Shown piece by piece: positions 25,445 to 34,747 of a stretch of 64,000 bases of DNA (positions are counted from its first letter, which is position 1; every line of letters starts with the position of its first letter). The position numbers and the translations under genes were made by a program. The stretch comes from Gammaproteobacteria bacterium (GTDB lineage Bacteria; Pseudomonadota; Gammaproteobacteria; VBWC01). The stretch spans positions 35,537 to 99,536 of the forward strand of contig VBWC01000004.1 of the NCBI GenBank assembly GCA_006218035.1, written 5' to 3'. A model generated the notes under the pieces. The model did not search any database. It was not told the DNA's origin and was given only the letters and a program-made list of their open reading frames with translations.

Positions 25445-26464
25445 TCAAGCGAAGCTGTTGGTATAGTGGACAAAACGATCCAGCCTGTCGCGCGCAGCAC
25501 CGGAGGCAATCACCGCCTGTGCCCGGGCAACGCCACCTGACAGGGTGGCTTCGATGTCGGCCGCATAAATCGCCGCACCGGCATTCAACACAACAACATC
25601 ACGCGCCGCGCCAGGCGTGTTGCCCAGCGCCGCACGCATCATCGCCAGGCTCTGCTGCGGGTTCTCGACCTTGAGTTCACGGATAGGTGACCGCGCCAGA
25701 CCGAATTGCTCCGGCGTAATCGTGTAGGCGTTGATCCTACCTTCCTTCAGTTCCGCGACATGCGTGAGAGCACCGATGCTGATCTCATCCAGCCCGTCGT
25801 CGGCGTGCACGACAAGTACGTGTCGACTGCCGAGGCGCGCCAGCGTTTCGGCGAGCGGAATCAGCCATTCGCGCGCGAACACGCCGAGCACCTGACTCGG
25901 CGCTCCGGCCGGGTTCGTCAACGGTCCAAGCAGGTTGAACACCGTGCGCACACCCATTTCACGCCGCGGCCCTATCGCATGCTTCATCGCGCTGTGATAC
26001 AAGGGCGCGAACATAAAACCCACGCCGACATCGACGATACACTGCGCGACCTGCGCCGGTGTCAGATCGAGATTCACACCGGCCGCCTCCAGCACATCGG
26101 CGCTGCCGCAGCTGCTGGACACCGACCGGTTGCCGTGCTTTGCGGAATGACCGCCGGCCGCCGCAACAACAAACGCGCTGGTGGTGGAGATATTGAAGGT
26201 ATGCGCGGCGTCGCCACCGGTGCCGCAGGTATCGACCAGATGCGGCACGTCGACCGCGACACGCGTCACCAGATCGCGCATCACCTGGGCGGCGGCGGCG
26301 ATCTCCTCGACGGTCTCGCCCTTCATGCGCAGACCGATCAAGAAGCCACCGATCTGCGCCGGTGTCGCCTGACCGGTCATGATGGTACGCATCACGTCGG
26401 TCATCTCACCGGCGCTGAGGTCGCGGCCTTCGGTCAACGCACGTATCGCCGTTTGAATATCCAT
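25445..26464 (-). CDS. trpD: Anthranilate phosphoribosyltransferase
   Basis: 339 residues, standard length. It contains the PRPP-binding DTCGTGGD (GTGGD at 81-85), KHGNRSVSS (109-117) and DDGLDEIS metal site. It transfers phosphoribose to anthranilate. It is separate from trpG, as in pseudomonads rather than fused as in enterics, and starts 26 bp after the trpG stop. Confidence 0.98.
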   Translation of the reverse strand: MDIQTAIRALTEGRDLSAGEMTDVMRTIMTGQATPAQIGGFLIGLRMKGETVEEIAAAAQVMRDLVTRVAVDVPHLVDTCGTGGDAAHTFNISTTSAFVVAAAGGHSAKHGNRSVSSSCGSADVLEAAGVNLDLTPAQVAQCIVDVGVGFMFAPLYHSAMKHAIGPRREMGVRTVFNLLGPLTNPAGAPSQVLGVFAREWLIPLAETLARLGSRHVLVVHADDGLDEISIGALTHVAELKEGRINAYTITPEQFGLARSPIRELKVENPQQSLAMMRAALGNTPGAARDVVVLNAGAAIYAADIEATLSGGVARAQAVIASGAARDRLDRFVHYTNSFA

Positions 26465-26490
26465 CTGTTGCGCCGTCGATATCCGAAATT

Positions 26491-27078
26491 TCAGCCTGTG
26501 GTGCGTTCCAGAAAATTCTTCAGCAACTGGTGCCCATGCTCCGTCAGTATCGACTCGGGATGAAACTGCACACCCTCGACTGCAAGATGACGATGCCGCA
26601 GCCCCATCACCTCGTCGACCGCGCCGTCAGCGTTTTGCGTCCAGGCCGTGATTTCCAGGCAGGCCGGCAGGCTGTCGCGCGCCACCACCAGCGAATGATA
26701 GCGCGTCGCCTGAAACGGACTGGGCAGCCCCGTGAATACCCCCGTGCCATTGTGGTGGATCGCCGACGTCTTGCCATGCATGACCGCGTGCGCATGCACC
26801 ACCTTGCCGCCAAACACCTGCCCGATACACTGGTGACCCAGACACACGCCGAGCAGCGGGATCTTGCCGGCAAATGCCTGGATCACCTCGTTGGAAACAC
26901 CGGCCTCATGCGGCGTGCACGGCCCCGGCGAGATCACAATCTGCGCCGGCTTCATCCGCTCGATTTCGCCCACCGACAACTGGTCGTTACGGAACACGCG
27001 CACCTCGGCACCGAGCTCACCCAGGTACTGCACCAGGTTATAGGTGAATGAATCGTAGTTGTCGATCATCAACAACAT
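26491..27078 (-). CDS. trpG: Anthranilate synthase glutaminase component
   Basis: 195 residues, class-I glutamine amidotransferase. [19 protein letters not shown] is the canonical N-terminus, which fixes the ATG at 27078. Nucleophile Cys79 is in LGVCLGHQ and the His-Glu pair is in [10 protein letters not shown]. It supplies ammonia to TrpE, whose gene ends 8 nt upstream. It may also serve para-aminobenzoate synthesis as PabA, common when no separate pabA exists. Confidence 0.98.
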   Translation of the reverse strand: MLLMIDNYDSFTYNLVQYLGELGAEVRVFRNDQLSVGEIERMKPAQIVISPGPCTPHEAGVSNEVIQAFAGKIPLLGVCLGHQCIGQVFGGKVVHAHAVMHGKTSAIHHNGTGVFTGLPSPFQATRYHSLVVARDSLPACLEITAWTQNADGAVDEVMGLRHRHLAVEGVQFHPESILTEHGHQLLKNFLERTTG

Positions 27079-27086
27079 AAAGGCCT

Positions 27087-28568
27087 CTATCCGCCAAACC
27101 CGCCGCTCTCGGCCAACGCTACCGCGCGGAATATCGCGCGACCCTTGCTCATTGTTTCCTTCCATTCCAGTGACGGCACCGAATCTGCGACGATTCCGGC
27201 GCCCACCTGGATATGCAATGTCTGGTCCTTGATCACCGCTGTACGTATCGAGATCGCCGTATCCATATTGTTACCCCAACCGAGGTAACCGACCGCTCCC
27301 GCATAGATGCCACGCTTGACCGGTTCCAGCTCATCGATGATCTCCATCGCGCGGACTTTCGGCGCACCGCTGACCGTGCCGGCGGGAAAGGTCGCGCGCA
27401 ACACGTCGATTGCCGTCCTGCCGGGTGTCAACCGGCCGGTGACGTTCGACACGATATGCATCACATGGGAATACCGCTCGACCACCATTTTTTCGGTCAG
27501 CGTGACGGTGCCGGTTTCTGCCACACGACCGACGTCATTACGCCCCAGATCCACCAGCATCAGATGTTCGGCGAGCTCCTTCGGGTCGCTCAGCAGATCC
27601 TGCTCGAGATTCCGGTCCTCCTGCTCGCTGCGTCCGCGGCGACGCGTCCCGGCGATCGGCCTGACGGTGACAAGATCGTCTTCAAGACGCACCAGAATTT
27701 CCGGCGACGATCCGACGATATGAAACCCGCCAAGGTCCAGATAATACATATATGGCGACGGATTGAGGCGACGCAACGCGCGATACAGGCTGAGCGGCGC
27801 CGCGCTAAACGGAATCGACAGGCGTTGAGACAACACCACCTGCATGATATCGCCTTCGACGATATATTCCTTGGCACGACCGACGGCTGCCTCGAACTGC
27901 TCGCGACTGAAGTCCGACTTGAAGTCCTCTTCGTCGACCTGCGCCACCGGGTGTTGCCGGGTTTCCGGCTGCAACGGCGCACGCAGCAACGCGACCAGCG
28001 CGTCGAGACGCTGTTTCGCCTTGCCCCATGCATCGGCTTGCTTCGGGTCCGCATGGACTATCAAGTAAAGCTTGCCGGCGAGGTTATCAAACACGACCAC
28101 CTCGTCGGAAACCATCAGCAATATGTCTGGCGTCCCGACCGTATCGGGATTCGGGCAATTACGAATGCGCGGCTCGATGTACCTGACGGTGTCGTAGCCG
28201 AAGTAGCCCACCAGCCCACCGGTGAATTTCGGCAGATCGCGCAGTTGCGGCGACCGGAAACGCCCCTTGAACGACTCGATCCACGCCAACGGGTCCTGGA
28301 CACTGATCGTCTCGTCCACGGTTCCATCGTGCAGCAGTTCGACGTCGTTGTCGCGGACTCGCACGATCGTCGTGCAGGGCAGGCCGATAATCGAGTAACG
28401 ACCCCATTTCTCGCCGCCCTGCACTGATTCAAACAAATACGAATACGGGCCATCGGCCAGTTTCAGGTAGGTACTCAGCGGCGTATCAAGATCGGCGGGG
28501 ACTTCGCGTACGACGGGGATGCGGTTAAAACCGGCGGCAGCGTATTCCTTGAACTGTTCTAGTGACAT
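27087..28568 (-). CDS. trpE: Anthranilate synthase component I
   Basis: 493 residues of the chorismate-binding family. Motifs include [10 protein letters not shown], the feedback-site-like [20 protein letters not shown] region (key LFES), [19 protein letters not shown] and [16 protein letters not shown]. It makes anthranilate from chorismate using ammonia from TrpG. No leader peptide with tryptophan codons is evident upstream, where gph lies 38 bp away. Confidence 0.98.
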   Translation of the reverse strand: MSLEQFKEYAAAGFNRIPVVREVPADLDTPLSTYLKLADGPYSYLFESVQGGEKWGRYSIIGLPCTTIVRVRDNDVELLHDGTVDETISVQDPLAWIESFKGRFRSPQLRDLPKFTGGLVGYFGYDTVRYIEPRIRNCPNPDTVGTPDILLMVSDEVVVFDNLAGKLYLIVHADPKQADAWGKAKQRLDALVALLRAPLQPETRQHPVAQVDEEDFKSDFSREQFEAAVGRAKEYIVEGDIMQVVLSQRLSIPFSAAPLSLYRALRRLNPSPYMYYLDLGGFHIVGSSPEILVRLEDDLVTVRPIAGTRRRGRSEQEDRNLEQDLLSDPKELAEHLMLVDLGRNDVGRVAETGTVTLTEKMVVERYSHVMHIVSNVTGRLTPGRTAIDVLRATFPAGTVSGAPKVRAMEIIDELEPVKRGIYAGAVGYLGWGNNMDTAISIRTAVIKDQTLHIQVGAGIVADSVPSLEWKETMSKGRAIFRAVALAESGGFGG

Positions 28569-28606
28569 TGCGGCATGTGTGCTGTGCTAGTTGCCCGGCC
28601 CCGGTT

Positions 28607-29287
28607 TCAGGCGGCATCCATGAATATACCGCGCAATGCGGCCAGCGTCTCGATTACCACGTCCGGTTTCGCCTGACGGATATCCTCGCCATGGTTATAA
28701 CCGTACGGAACGCACGCCACCTGAAATCCCGCCGCCCGTGCAGCGGTCACATCATTAACCGAATCACCGACCATCAACGCATCGGCAGGCGCGACCTTGA
28801 AAAACGCGGCGGCATGCAGCAGCGGCATCGGGTCCGGCTTTTTGCGCGGCAGGGAGTCGCCGCTGACGACCAGCGCGAAATAATCATAGACACCGAGATC
28901 CTGCAACAACGGCTCGGTAAACTCCGCCGCCTTGTTGGTGACGCAACCGAGGGCAAACCCGGCGGACTGCAAGTCGTCGAGCCCTTCCTCGACACCTGCA
29001 TACAAGCGGCTGCGCTTGCTGGTATTTTCGCGGTACAACTGGAAGAACACCGGATAGGCCCGCGCGAACAATGCCTCATCGGGCTCACCTTCAAGCGTGC
29101 CGATCAATGCGCGGCGCACCAGACGCTCGACGCCGTTACCGACCCAGTCACGTACGCGTTTCTCGCCATGCGGCGCCATATTGAGGTGTTTCATCATTTC
29201 GTCGACGCAGAAAGCCAGATCGGGCACGCTGTCCACCATGGTGCCATCGACGTCTATCAGGATCATTTTCGGCTTGCGTAATGCCAT
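28607..29287 (-). CDS. gph: Phosphoglycolate phosphatase
   Basis: 226 residues of the HAD superfamily: motif I DVDGTMVDS (12-20), motif II and Lys in VTNKAAEF, and motif IV VGDSVNDVTAARAAG. It dephosphorylates 2-phosphoglycolate, which matters if the organism fixes CO2 by RuBisCO, though no RuBisCO is seen here. The order rpe-gph-trpE is common in gammaproteobacteria. Confidence 0.95.
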   Translation of the reverse strand: MALRKPKMILIDVDGTMVDSVPDLAFCVDEMMKHLNMAPHGEKRVRDWVGNGVERLVRRALIGTLEGEPDEALFARAYPVFFQLYRENTSKRSRLYAGVEEGLDDLQSAGFALGCVTNKAAEFTEPLLQDLGVYDYFALVVSGDSLPRKKPDPMPLLHAAAFFKVAPADALMVGDSVNDVTAARAAGFQVACVPYGYNHGEDIRQAKPDVVIETLAALRGIFMDAA

Positions 29288-29316
29288 CAGCGTTCCACCC
29301 TGCGGCTAGCTCGCCA

Positions 29317-29985
29317 TCAAACCTTGGCCAGCTCGGCGCGCATCGCATTGATGGTGGCCTTGTAGTCCTTGGTGCTGAAAATCGCCGACCCCGCAACGAA
29401 GGTATCGGCACCGGCGGCCGCAATCTCGCGAATATTGTCGACCTTGACGCCACCATCGATCTCCAGCCGGATGTCGCGACCGCTGGCGTCGATAATCCTG
29501 CGCGCCTCGCGCAGTTTCTGCAGCGCCTCGGGAATAAAGCTCTGGCCGCCAAACCCGGGGTTGACCGACATGATCAGCACCATGTCGATCTTGTCGAGCA
29601 CGTGCTTCAAATAATCCAGCGATGTCGCCGGATTGAACACCAGGCCCGATTTACAACCCGCGCCGCGGATCAGTTGCAGCGTGCGGTCGATGTGCTCACT
29701 GGCTTCCGGATGAAAGGTGATATAGGTCGCGCCAGCAGCAGCGAAATCCGGAATTATCCGGTCCACCGGCTTGACCATCAGATGCACGTCGATATCCGCC
29801 TTCACGCCATGTTTGCGCAATGCCTCGCAAACCAGCGGGCCGATAGTCAGGTTCGGCACATAATGATTGTCCATCACGTCGAAGTGGACGATGTCCGCGC
29901 CGGCGGCAAGAACGGCCTTGACCTCCTCACCCAACCGCGCGAAGTCGGCGGATAGTATCGACGGGGCGATCTTGTAATCTGACAT
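29317..29985 (-). CDS. rpe: Ribulose-phosphate 3-epimerase
   Basis: 222 residues of the TIM-barrel epimerase family, with [16 protein letters not shown], the metal-site [28 protein letters not shown] and DGGV motifs. It interconverts ribulose 5-phosphate and xylulose 5-phosphate in the pentose phosphate and Calvin cycles. First gene of an rpe-gph-trpEGDC run; 229 bp separates it from the act operon. Confidence 0.98.
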   Translation of the reverse strand: MSDYKIAPSILSADFARLGEEVKAVLAAGADIVHFDVMDNHYVPNLTIGPLVCEALRKHGVKADIDVHLMVKPVDRIIPDFAAAGATYITFHPEASEHIDRTLQLIRGAGCKSGLVFNPATSLDYLKHVLDKIDMVLIMSVNPGFGGQSFIPEALQKLREARRIIDASGRDIRLEIDGGVKVDNIREIAAAGADTFVAGSAIFSTKDYKATINAMRAELAKV

Positions 29986-30173
29986 AACGTTGACCTCTAC
30001 GATGTAATCGAAACGCTGGCCGCTGACCCGGGTAGCGCCGGCGGGCCGATAACTTTACCTGATCAATCGGCCATTTTCACGCGCTGAATGGCGTCAAGCC
30101 TCGCCGCTCACGGCCGCGCGCGACGTGAAAACACCATGCGGAGCAAATGAGAGTCTTGGGCGGGGAGCGAGAA

Positions 30174-30198
30174 CGCCGGCGCCCGAACGGCGCCGGCG
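30174..30198 (-). terminator. GC-rich hairpin after the act operon
   Basis: A perfect 10-bp stem (30174-30183 with 30189-30198) and 5-nt loop start 16 bp after the actF stop. No T-run follows on the minus strand, so it may be a Rho-assisted stop or an mRNA-stabilising element. Confidence 0.45.
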
Positions 30199-30214
30199 GA
30201 AATTGACTTGGTGA

Positions 30215-31246
30215 TCAGGCGCTGACCAGACCTTTCCTGCGCATATTCCATCTGACGGCGGTCCAGCCCGCCACAAAGATCACCGCGGTAACGGCAACAT
30301 CGAACAACGAAGTCATCGGTATGTGGTACTCGCCCTGCAAAGAACCCGCGATCCACGTATAACGCTCGATCCAGGTCCCGATCACGATCGAAAACGCCAC
30401 CATGACGATAATCACCGGGTTATGGCGATTCGGGGTGATCGCAAGCGTTACAAACGGAATAATAAACTTCAGCACCAGGAACGACCACCACAGGCCGGCA
30501 TAACCTTCATACATCATGTTGAAATAGCGCCCCATCTCACCCGGCAGGCGTCCATACCACATGATCAGATACTGCGTGAAATACAGATAGGTGTACAGGA
30601 TCGTCATGGCGAGCATGAACTGCGCCATGAAGTTGAAAATGTGTGACTCAAACGGCTTGTTCAACTTGCCTGACTGATACAGGAAAAACAGCAGGATCGT
30701 GAAAAACGCCAGGAAGCAATGAAAATTACTCTGGAAATGATAGAACGCGTAACTCGCGCTGTGCCAGCCCGGCAACATCGTCATTTCAAAATCCCACGCC
30801 ACCATGCTGGCATACGAGATGTAGAAAAACGGAATCAGCAGCGCGATATTGCGAAAACGGCGCTGCGCCTTGTAGGAGCTGTCGGTTTCACTGAGGCGCT
30901 GGTATTTGATAAACAGCGAAAACAGCGTCGCCACGATCGCGAACCCGGCAATCTGGCGCAACACAAGAAACGTGTAGTTATGCCAGCCCGGCAAGTGGTT
31001 GCCTTCGTCATGCGCATGCGCCAGCCACTGGAACGTCGCCTCGCCATTCGACAACAGTATTGCGAGCAAAAATCCGGCCAAGGCAAACAATACCCACAGG
31101 GAACATGCAATATCGCGGACCTGAAAACGCCACTGACCGTTAGCGAGATGCAATACCGACGAAAACACCACCGAGCATAGCGCAATATAAAGGACGAAAA
31201 GGAAATTCGTCGTCAGAACCGACCAGCTGCCGAACACAATATCCAT
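30215..31246 (-). CDS. actF: Alternative complex III subunit ActF
   Basis: 343 residues, polytopic inner-membrane protein with about nine or ten helices. It carries characteristic loop residues such as HLPGWHNYTFLVLRQ and WDFEMTMLPGWHSASYAFYH. ActF is the second NrfD/PsrC-like membrane subunit of alternative complex III, a quinol:electron-acceptor oxidoreductase that replaces cytochrome bc1. It is last in the operon, as usual. It is encoded 32 bp after actE. Confidence 0.9.
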   Translation of the reverse strand: MDIVFGSWSVLTTNFLFVLYIALCSVVFSSVLHLANGQWRFQVRDIACSLWVLFALAGFLLAILLSNGEATFQWLAHAHDEGNHLPGWHNYTFLVLRQIAGFAIVATLFSLFIKYQRLSETDSSYKAQRRFRNIALLIPFFYISYASMVAWDFEMTMLPGWHSASYAFYHFQSNFHCFLAFFTILLFFLYQSGKLNKPFESHIFNFMAQFMLAMTILYTYLYFTQYLIMWYGRLPGEMGRYFNMMYEGYAGLWWSFLVLKFIIPFVTLAITPNRHNPVIIVMVAFSIVIGTWIERYTWIAGSLQGEYHIPMTSLFDVAVTAVIFVAGWTAVRWNMRRKGLVSA

Positions 31247-31278
31247 AGCTACCCCTGATTACTTGTTTTCAATTCCGG

Positions 31279-31845
31279 TTACTGCGTGGCCGCGGTACGC
31301 ACGCCGGCCGCTGCGGCATCTTTGGCGAGACCATGACGAACGTAATTGACAACGTGCCAACGCTCCTCAACGCTCAAGTCGTTCGATCCGCGACTGTCTT
31401 CACGCGCGGTCGGCACACCATAGGCGGGCATTACATAGCTGCCGAACGTGATGGTGCCAAATATCCAGCCTTCGGTAAGCGTTTCCTGCACATAACTGTC
31501 CACCAGCGAGATCGCGCCGATCTTGTTGGTCACCGGGGAATCTGCCTGGCCGGTCAGACCGTGACACGCCGCGCAGTAGATCTTGAACAGCGTACGGCCA
31601 TTTTTCATCGACGCGTCCGACAGGGGAATCGGGTTAGTGAGCCCCTTGGCTTCCTCACGATTGGCAATCTTGGTGGGGAAACCCGTTACCGGCACGGAAC
31701 GAGTCGGAAACGGGTACATTTCCTTTTCGTTAAAGGGTTCCTGCGGCTTCATGCTGGGCTGATTCATCATGTCCGTGGACCAAGGCCACGCCAACGCCAG
31801 GGTCGGCGCCAACAAGAGCGCTGCAAACAGGCTGACAACCTTCAT
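31279..31845 (-). CDS. actE: Alternative complex III monoheme cytochrome subunit ActE
   Basis: 188 residues with an export signal (about 1-19) and one CxxCH at 91-95 (YCAACHGLTGQ). The probable distal Met is in FGSYVMPAYG. It is a class-I cytochrome c exposed to the periplasm that passes electrons out of the complex. I see no lipobox, whereas some ActE proteins are lipid anchored. Its ATG overlaps the actD stop by 4 nt. Confidence 0.92.
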   Translation of the reverse strand: MKVVSLFAALLLAPTLALAWPWSTDMMNQPSMKPQEPFNEKEMYPFPTRSVPVTGFPTKIANREEAKGLTNPIPLSDASMKNGRTLFKIYCAACHGLTGQADSPVTNKIGAISLVDSYVQETLTEGWIFGTITFGSYVMPAYGVPTAREDSRGSNDLSVEERWHVVNYVRHGLAKDAAAAGVRTAATQ

Positions 31846-32369
31846 CGAACCACCTCTTCACGAATTTCCAGCACCTTGTGCCGTTTAAAAAGCTGCCTCA
31901 CCGGTTCGAGCTGATTGTCGTTCAGTGACATCTCGATACCGACCTGATCGACGCTGACATTCTCGCTATAGAGCGAGTTACGCTTGCGCAACAACCGTGC
32001 AGTAATGATGAAACTGATCACCGTAAACAATACGCCGAACAGGATCAGCATCTCATAGGTCAGCACGATATTGGTCGGCAACGGCACCACCGGTTTGCCG
32101 CCCTGAGGCTGTACCAGAAACGTCGCTTGTGCCGACGACAGGAACAGGAAGCCAAACGTCATGCCGAACAGCGCGCCGCACAACGTGAACTTCGGCACAT
32201 GCGACGGCCGTTCGCCGAGCACTTCCTCGATTTCCGGATGTTCGATCGGTGAAATCAACGTAACGTCGTCGACACCGAGGCCGGGCACGCGACGGTCACG
32301 CAATTCGGCGATCGCGTTGAAGGCCTCTTCGAAATCGCGGAACAATCCCATGATGCGATGTTTAGCCAT
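31842..32369 (-). CDS. actD: Alternative complex III subunit ActD
   Basis: 175 residues of the DUF3341 family. An N-terminal cytoplasmic part (GLFRDFEEAFNAIAELRD) is followed by two membrane helices (about 65-85 and 105-125) and a short cytoplasmic tail. ActD is a structural membrane subunit without cofactors. It starts 3 nt after the actC stop and overlaps actE. Confidence 0.92.
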   Translation of the reverse strand: MAKHRIMGLFRDFEEAFNAIAELRDRRVPGLGVDDVTLISPIEHPEIEEVLGERPSHVPKFTLCGALFGMTFGFLFLSSAQATFLVQPQGGKPVVPLPTNIVLTYEMLILFGVLFTVISFIITARLLRKRNSLYSENVSVDQVGIEMSLNDNQLEPVRQLFKRHKVLEIREEVVR

Positions 32370-32372
32370 TGT

Positions 32373-33785
32373 TTATGCTCCCTCCAGACCCGGCGTCGCA
32401 GTTCCCGACGACGGGTGATCACCGGTACGACGATGGAACACATGCGCCTGCTCGTCGCGCGCCACACGGCGGCGGTGATAGACCATTTCCTTGACCTCGT
32501 ACATCGAGATCGACGGAAAGATCTTGACGAACACGAGGAACAGCAGACCGAACCAGCCGAAACTGCCAAACACGATCGCCCACGACACCATGGTCGGCCA
32601 CATGACGTCAAACGCGATCGGGTGATAGCCCATCGACAACGTCGGTGAGACAATCATCCAGCGCTCCAGCCACATGCCGACGTTCAGCAACAGCGATACG
32701 ACGAACATGGTCGGAATATGCCGCCGCAGTTTCTCGAAGGCGAGCGTGAACGGAAGCACTGAACCGAAGAACAGCATCGCCCAGAAAAATGGCGAATACG
32801 GTCCGGTGAACTTCGCAATCAACAGTTCCTTTTCCGCCGCGTTGTGCCCGTACCAGACCGACGCGAACTCGATCAGGTTCAGATACGTCCAGACCATCGC
32901 GATAGCGAACGTCAGCTTGCAGGTCTTCTCCAGAATCGGGATCGTCATGTACTCCTCGAAGCGGAAGAAGTAGCGCAGGCAAATAAACAGCGTGATGATC
33001 GCGGCACATCCGGAGTACAGCGCACCCGCGACAAAGTACGGCGGGAAGGTGGTCACGTGCCAGCCGGGCATGATCGACATGGCGAAGTCCGACGACACGA
33101 TGGAGTGCACCGACACCGCGAGCGGAATCAGGAAACACGCCATCAGCAGATAGGTCTTGCGGAAGTTGCGCCACTGCCGGTCATCACCGCGCCAGCCGAG
33201 CGACAGCGCCGTATAGAGCTTCTTGCGCCAGCCCTTGGCGTTGTCACGGCAGATCGCCAGATCCGGGATCATGCCGATAAACAGGAACAACGCCGACGAC
33301 GTCAGGTAGGTAAATACCGCAAACGCGTCCCAGATCAGCGGCGAGCGGAAGTTCGGCCAGATGCCGCGGTCGCTGACATACGGCAGCGTCCAGTAGATGT
33401 TCCAGAGACGGCCGACGTGTATCACCGGGAACAGGCCGGCGGTCATCAGCGAGAACGTCGTCATGGCCTCGGCGAACCGGTAGATAGGCTTGCGCCAGTC
33501 GGAGCGGATGATATGCAGAATCGCGGACAACAGGGTTCCCGAGTGACTCATGCCGATCCAGAAAATGAACGTCGCGATGTAGAGATTCCACATATGCGGC
33601 CAGTTTTTGGCGTTGCCCATGCCGGTCGTGTACTGAAGAATCTCTGCGGTCAGGGCGACTCCCACCATCGCGACGCACATGGCCACCGCGATCCAGTAGC
33701 CCATACGCGGATTCTCCATGCTCCGCAACACGTCCTTGTTGATCTGGGCCCACTTTATGTCTTCATTAATATCTTTTGTCTGCAT
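32373..33785 (-). CDS. actC: Alternative complex III membrane subunit ActC (NrfD-like)
   Basis: 470 residues, about ten membrane helices, NrfD/PsrC family. Segments such as WIGMSHSGTLLSAIL, IMPGWHVTTFPPYFVAGA and the long C-terminal cytoplasmic tail are typical. ActC carries the quinol-binding site close to the iron-sulfur subunit and may have a proton path. It follows actB2 after 47 bp. Confidence 0.94.
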   Translation of the reverse strand: MQTKDINEDIKWAQINKDVLRSMENPRMGYWIAVAMCVAMVGVALTAEILQYTTGMGNAKNWPHMWNLYIATFIFWIGMSHSGTLLSAILHIIRSDWRKPIYRFAEAMTTFSLMTAGLFPVIHVGRLWNIYWTLPYVSDRGIWPNFRSPLIWDAFAVFTYLTSSALFLFIGMIPDLAICRDNAKGWRKKLYTALSLGWRGDDRQWRNFRKTYLLMACFLIPLAVSVHSIVSSDFAMSIMPGWHVTTFPPYFVAGALYSGCAAIITLFICLRYFFRFEEYMTIPILEKTCKLTFAIAMVWTYLNLIEFASVWYGHNAAEKELLIAKFTGPYSPFFWAMLFFGSVLPFTLAFEKLRRHIPTMFVVSLLLNVGMWLERWMIVSPTLSMGYHPIAFDVMWPTMVSWAIVFGSFGWFGLLFLVFVKIFPSISMYEVKEMVYHRRRVARDEQAHVFHRRTGDHPSSGTATPGLEGA

Positions 33786-33832
33786 GCCTGCACCCTTTGC
33801 CGAGTGACGATAATTGAAACCAGAGATCCGTG

Positions 33833-34747
33833 TCAGACTTCCCGGACACGCTCAAGAAACATGACACGTGGATCGGTATTGAGCTCCTCCAGGAGGCGGT
33901 ACCCGCGCAACTCAGGATTCGGTTTCTTTTGCGAGGTCTTGCCGAGCTCGACCTGATGACTGCGCCATAACTTGCTCACCTGACTATCCGGATTGAGCAT
34001 ATCACCGAAGGAGATGGCGCTCGTCGGACAGGTCTGCTGACAGGCTGTCTGGAATTCCATGTCCTGCACCTTAGCCCGCCCGGGCGCGACCTTGAATGGC
34101 TGATCGCCCACGTTCACGACGCCACCCTCCGCCACCACGCGATTCTCCATTTTGGCCTTGTCTTTTGCCGCGCGTATCCGCTGCACGCAGAACGTGCACT
34201 TCTCCATCACGCCCTTGTCCCGGACCGTCAGATCCGGATTCAGCTGCATATGCAGCGGTGCCGGCCATGACGATTCGTAATACGACCAGAAGTTAAAATA
34301 GCGCAGGCGGTACGGACAGTTATTGGAGCAGTAGCGGGAACCGATACAGCGGTTGTACACCTGGGCATTCAGGCCATCCGGTGTATGGTAGGTCGCTGCC
34401 ACCGGGCAGACCGGCTCGCAGGTTGCCGCGTTGCAATTCTGGCAATTCGTCGGCACAAAACTCGCGCCGTGGACCTGATATTCGCTAACGCGGGCCTCGC
34501 CGAGGTTCGGCTCGTCCCAGTAACGCTCTACCCGCATCCAGTGCAGTGCGTGGCCCTTCTCGAACTTCTCCTTGCCGACCACGGCAAGATTGTTCTCCGC
34601 ATAGCAGGCGACCGAACAGGCGTTACAACCGATACACAGATTGAGATCAATGGCCATGCCCCACATATGCTCGTACTTGTGGTGGCCGCCCTGTTCGCGA
34701 CCCTTGCGGTAGTCACCCCAGTTTTCAAGCAGATTCCTAAGCGACAT
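33833..34747 (-). CDS. actB2: Alternative complex III iron-sulfur subunit ActB2
   Basis: 304 residues with four cysteine motifs of the ferredoxin-like ActB C-terminal domain: C38, C41, C44, C48 (LCIGCNACSVAC); NCQNCNAATCEPVCP; CIGSRYCSNNCPYR; and CTFC paired with CQQTCPTSAI. They hold [4Fe-4S]/[3Fe-4S] clusters that wire quinol oxidation to the heme subunits. In most described complexes this domain is fused to the molybdopterin-like part; here it is separate. The ATG at 34747 has GGGAGG 8 nt upstream and overlaps the actB1 end by 11 bp. Confidence 0.93.
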   Translation of the reverse strand: MSLRNLLENWGDYRKGREQGGHHKYEHMWGMAIDLNLCIGCNACSVACYAENNLAVVGKEKFEKGHALHWMRVERYWDEPNLGEARVSEYQVHGASFVPTNCQNCNAATCEPVCPVAATYHTPDGLNAQVYNRCIGSRYCSNNCPYRLRYFNFWSYYESSWPAPLHMQLNPDLTVRDKGVMEKCTFCVQRIRAAKDKAKMENRVVAEGGVVNVGDQPFKVAPGRAKVQDMEFQTACQQTCPTSAISFGDMLNPDSQVSKLWRSHQVELGKTSQKKPNPELRGYRLLEELNTDPRVMFLERVREV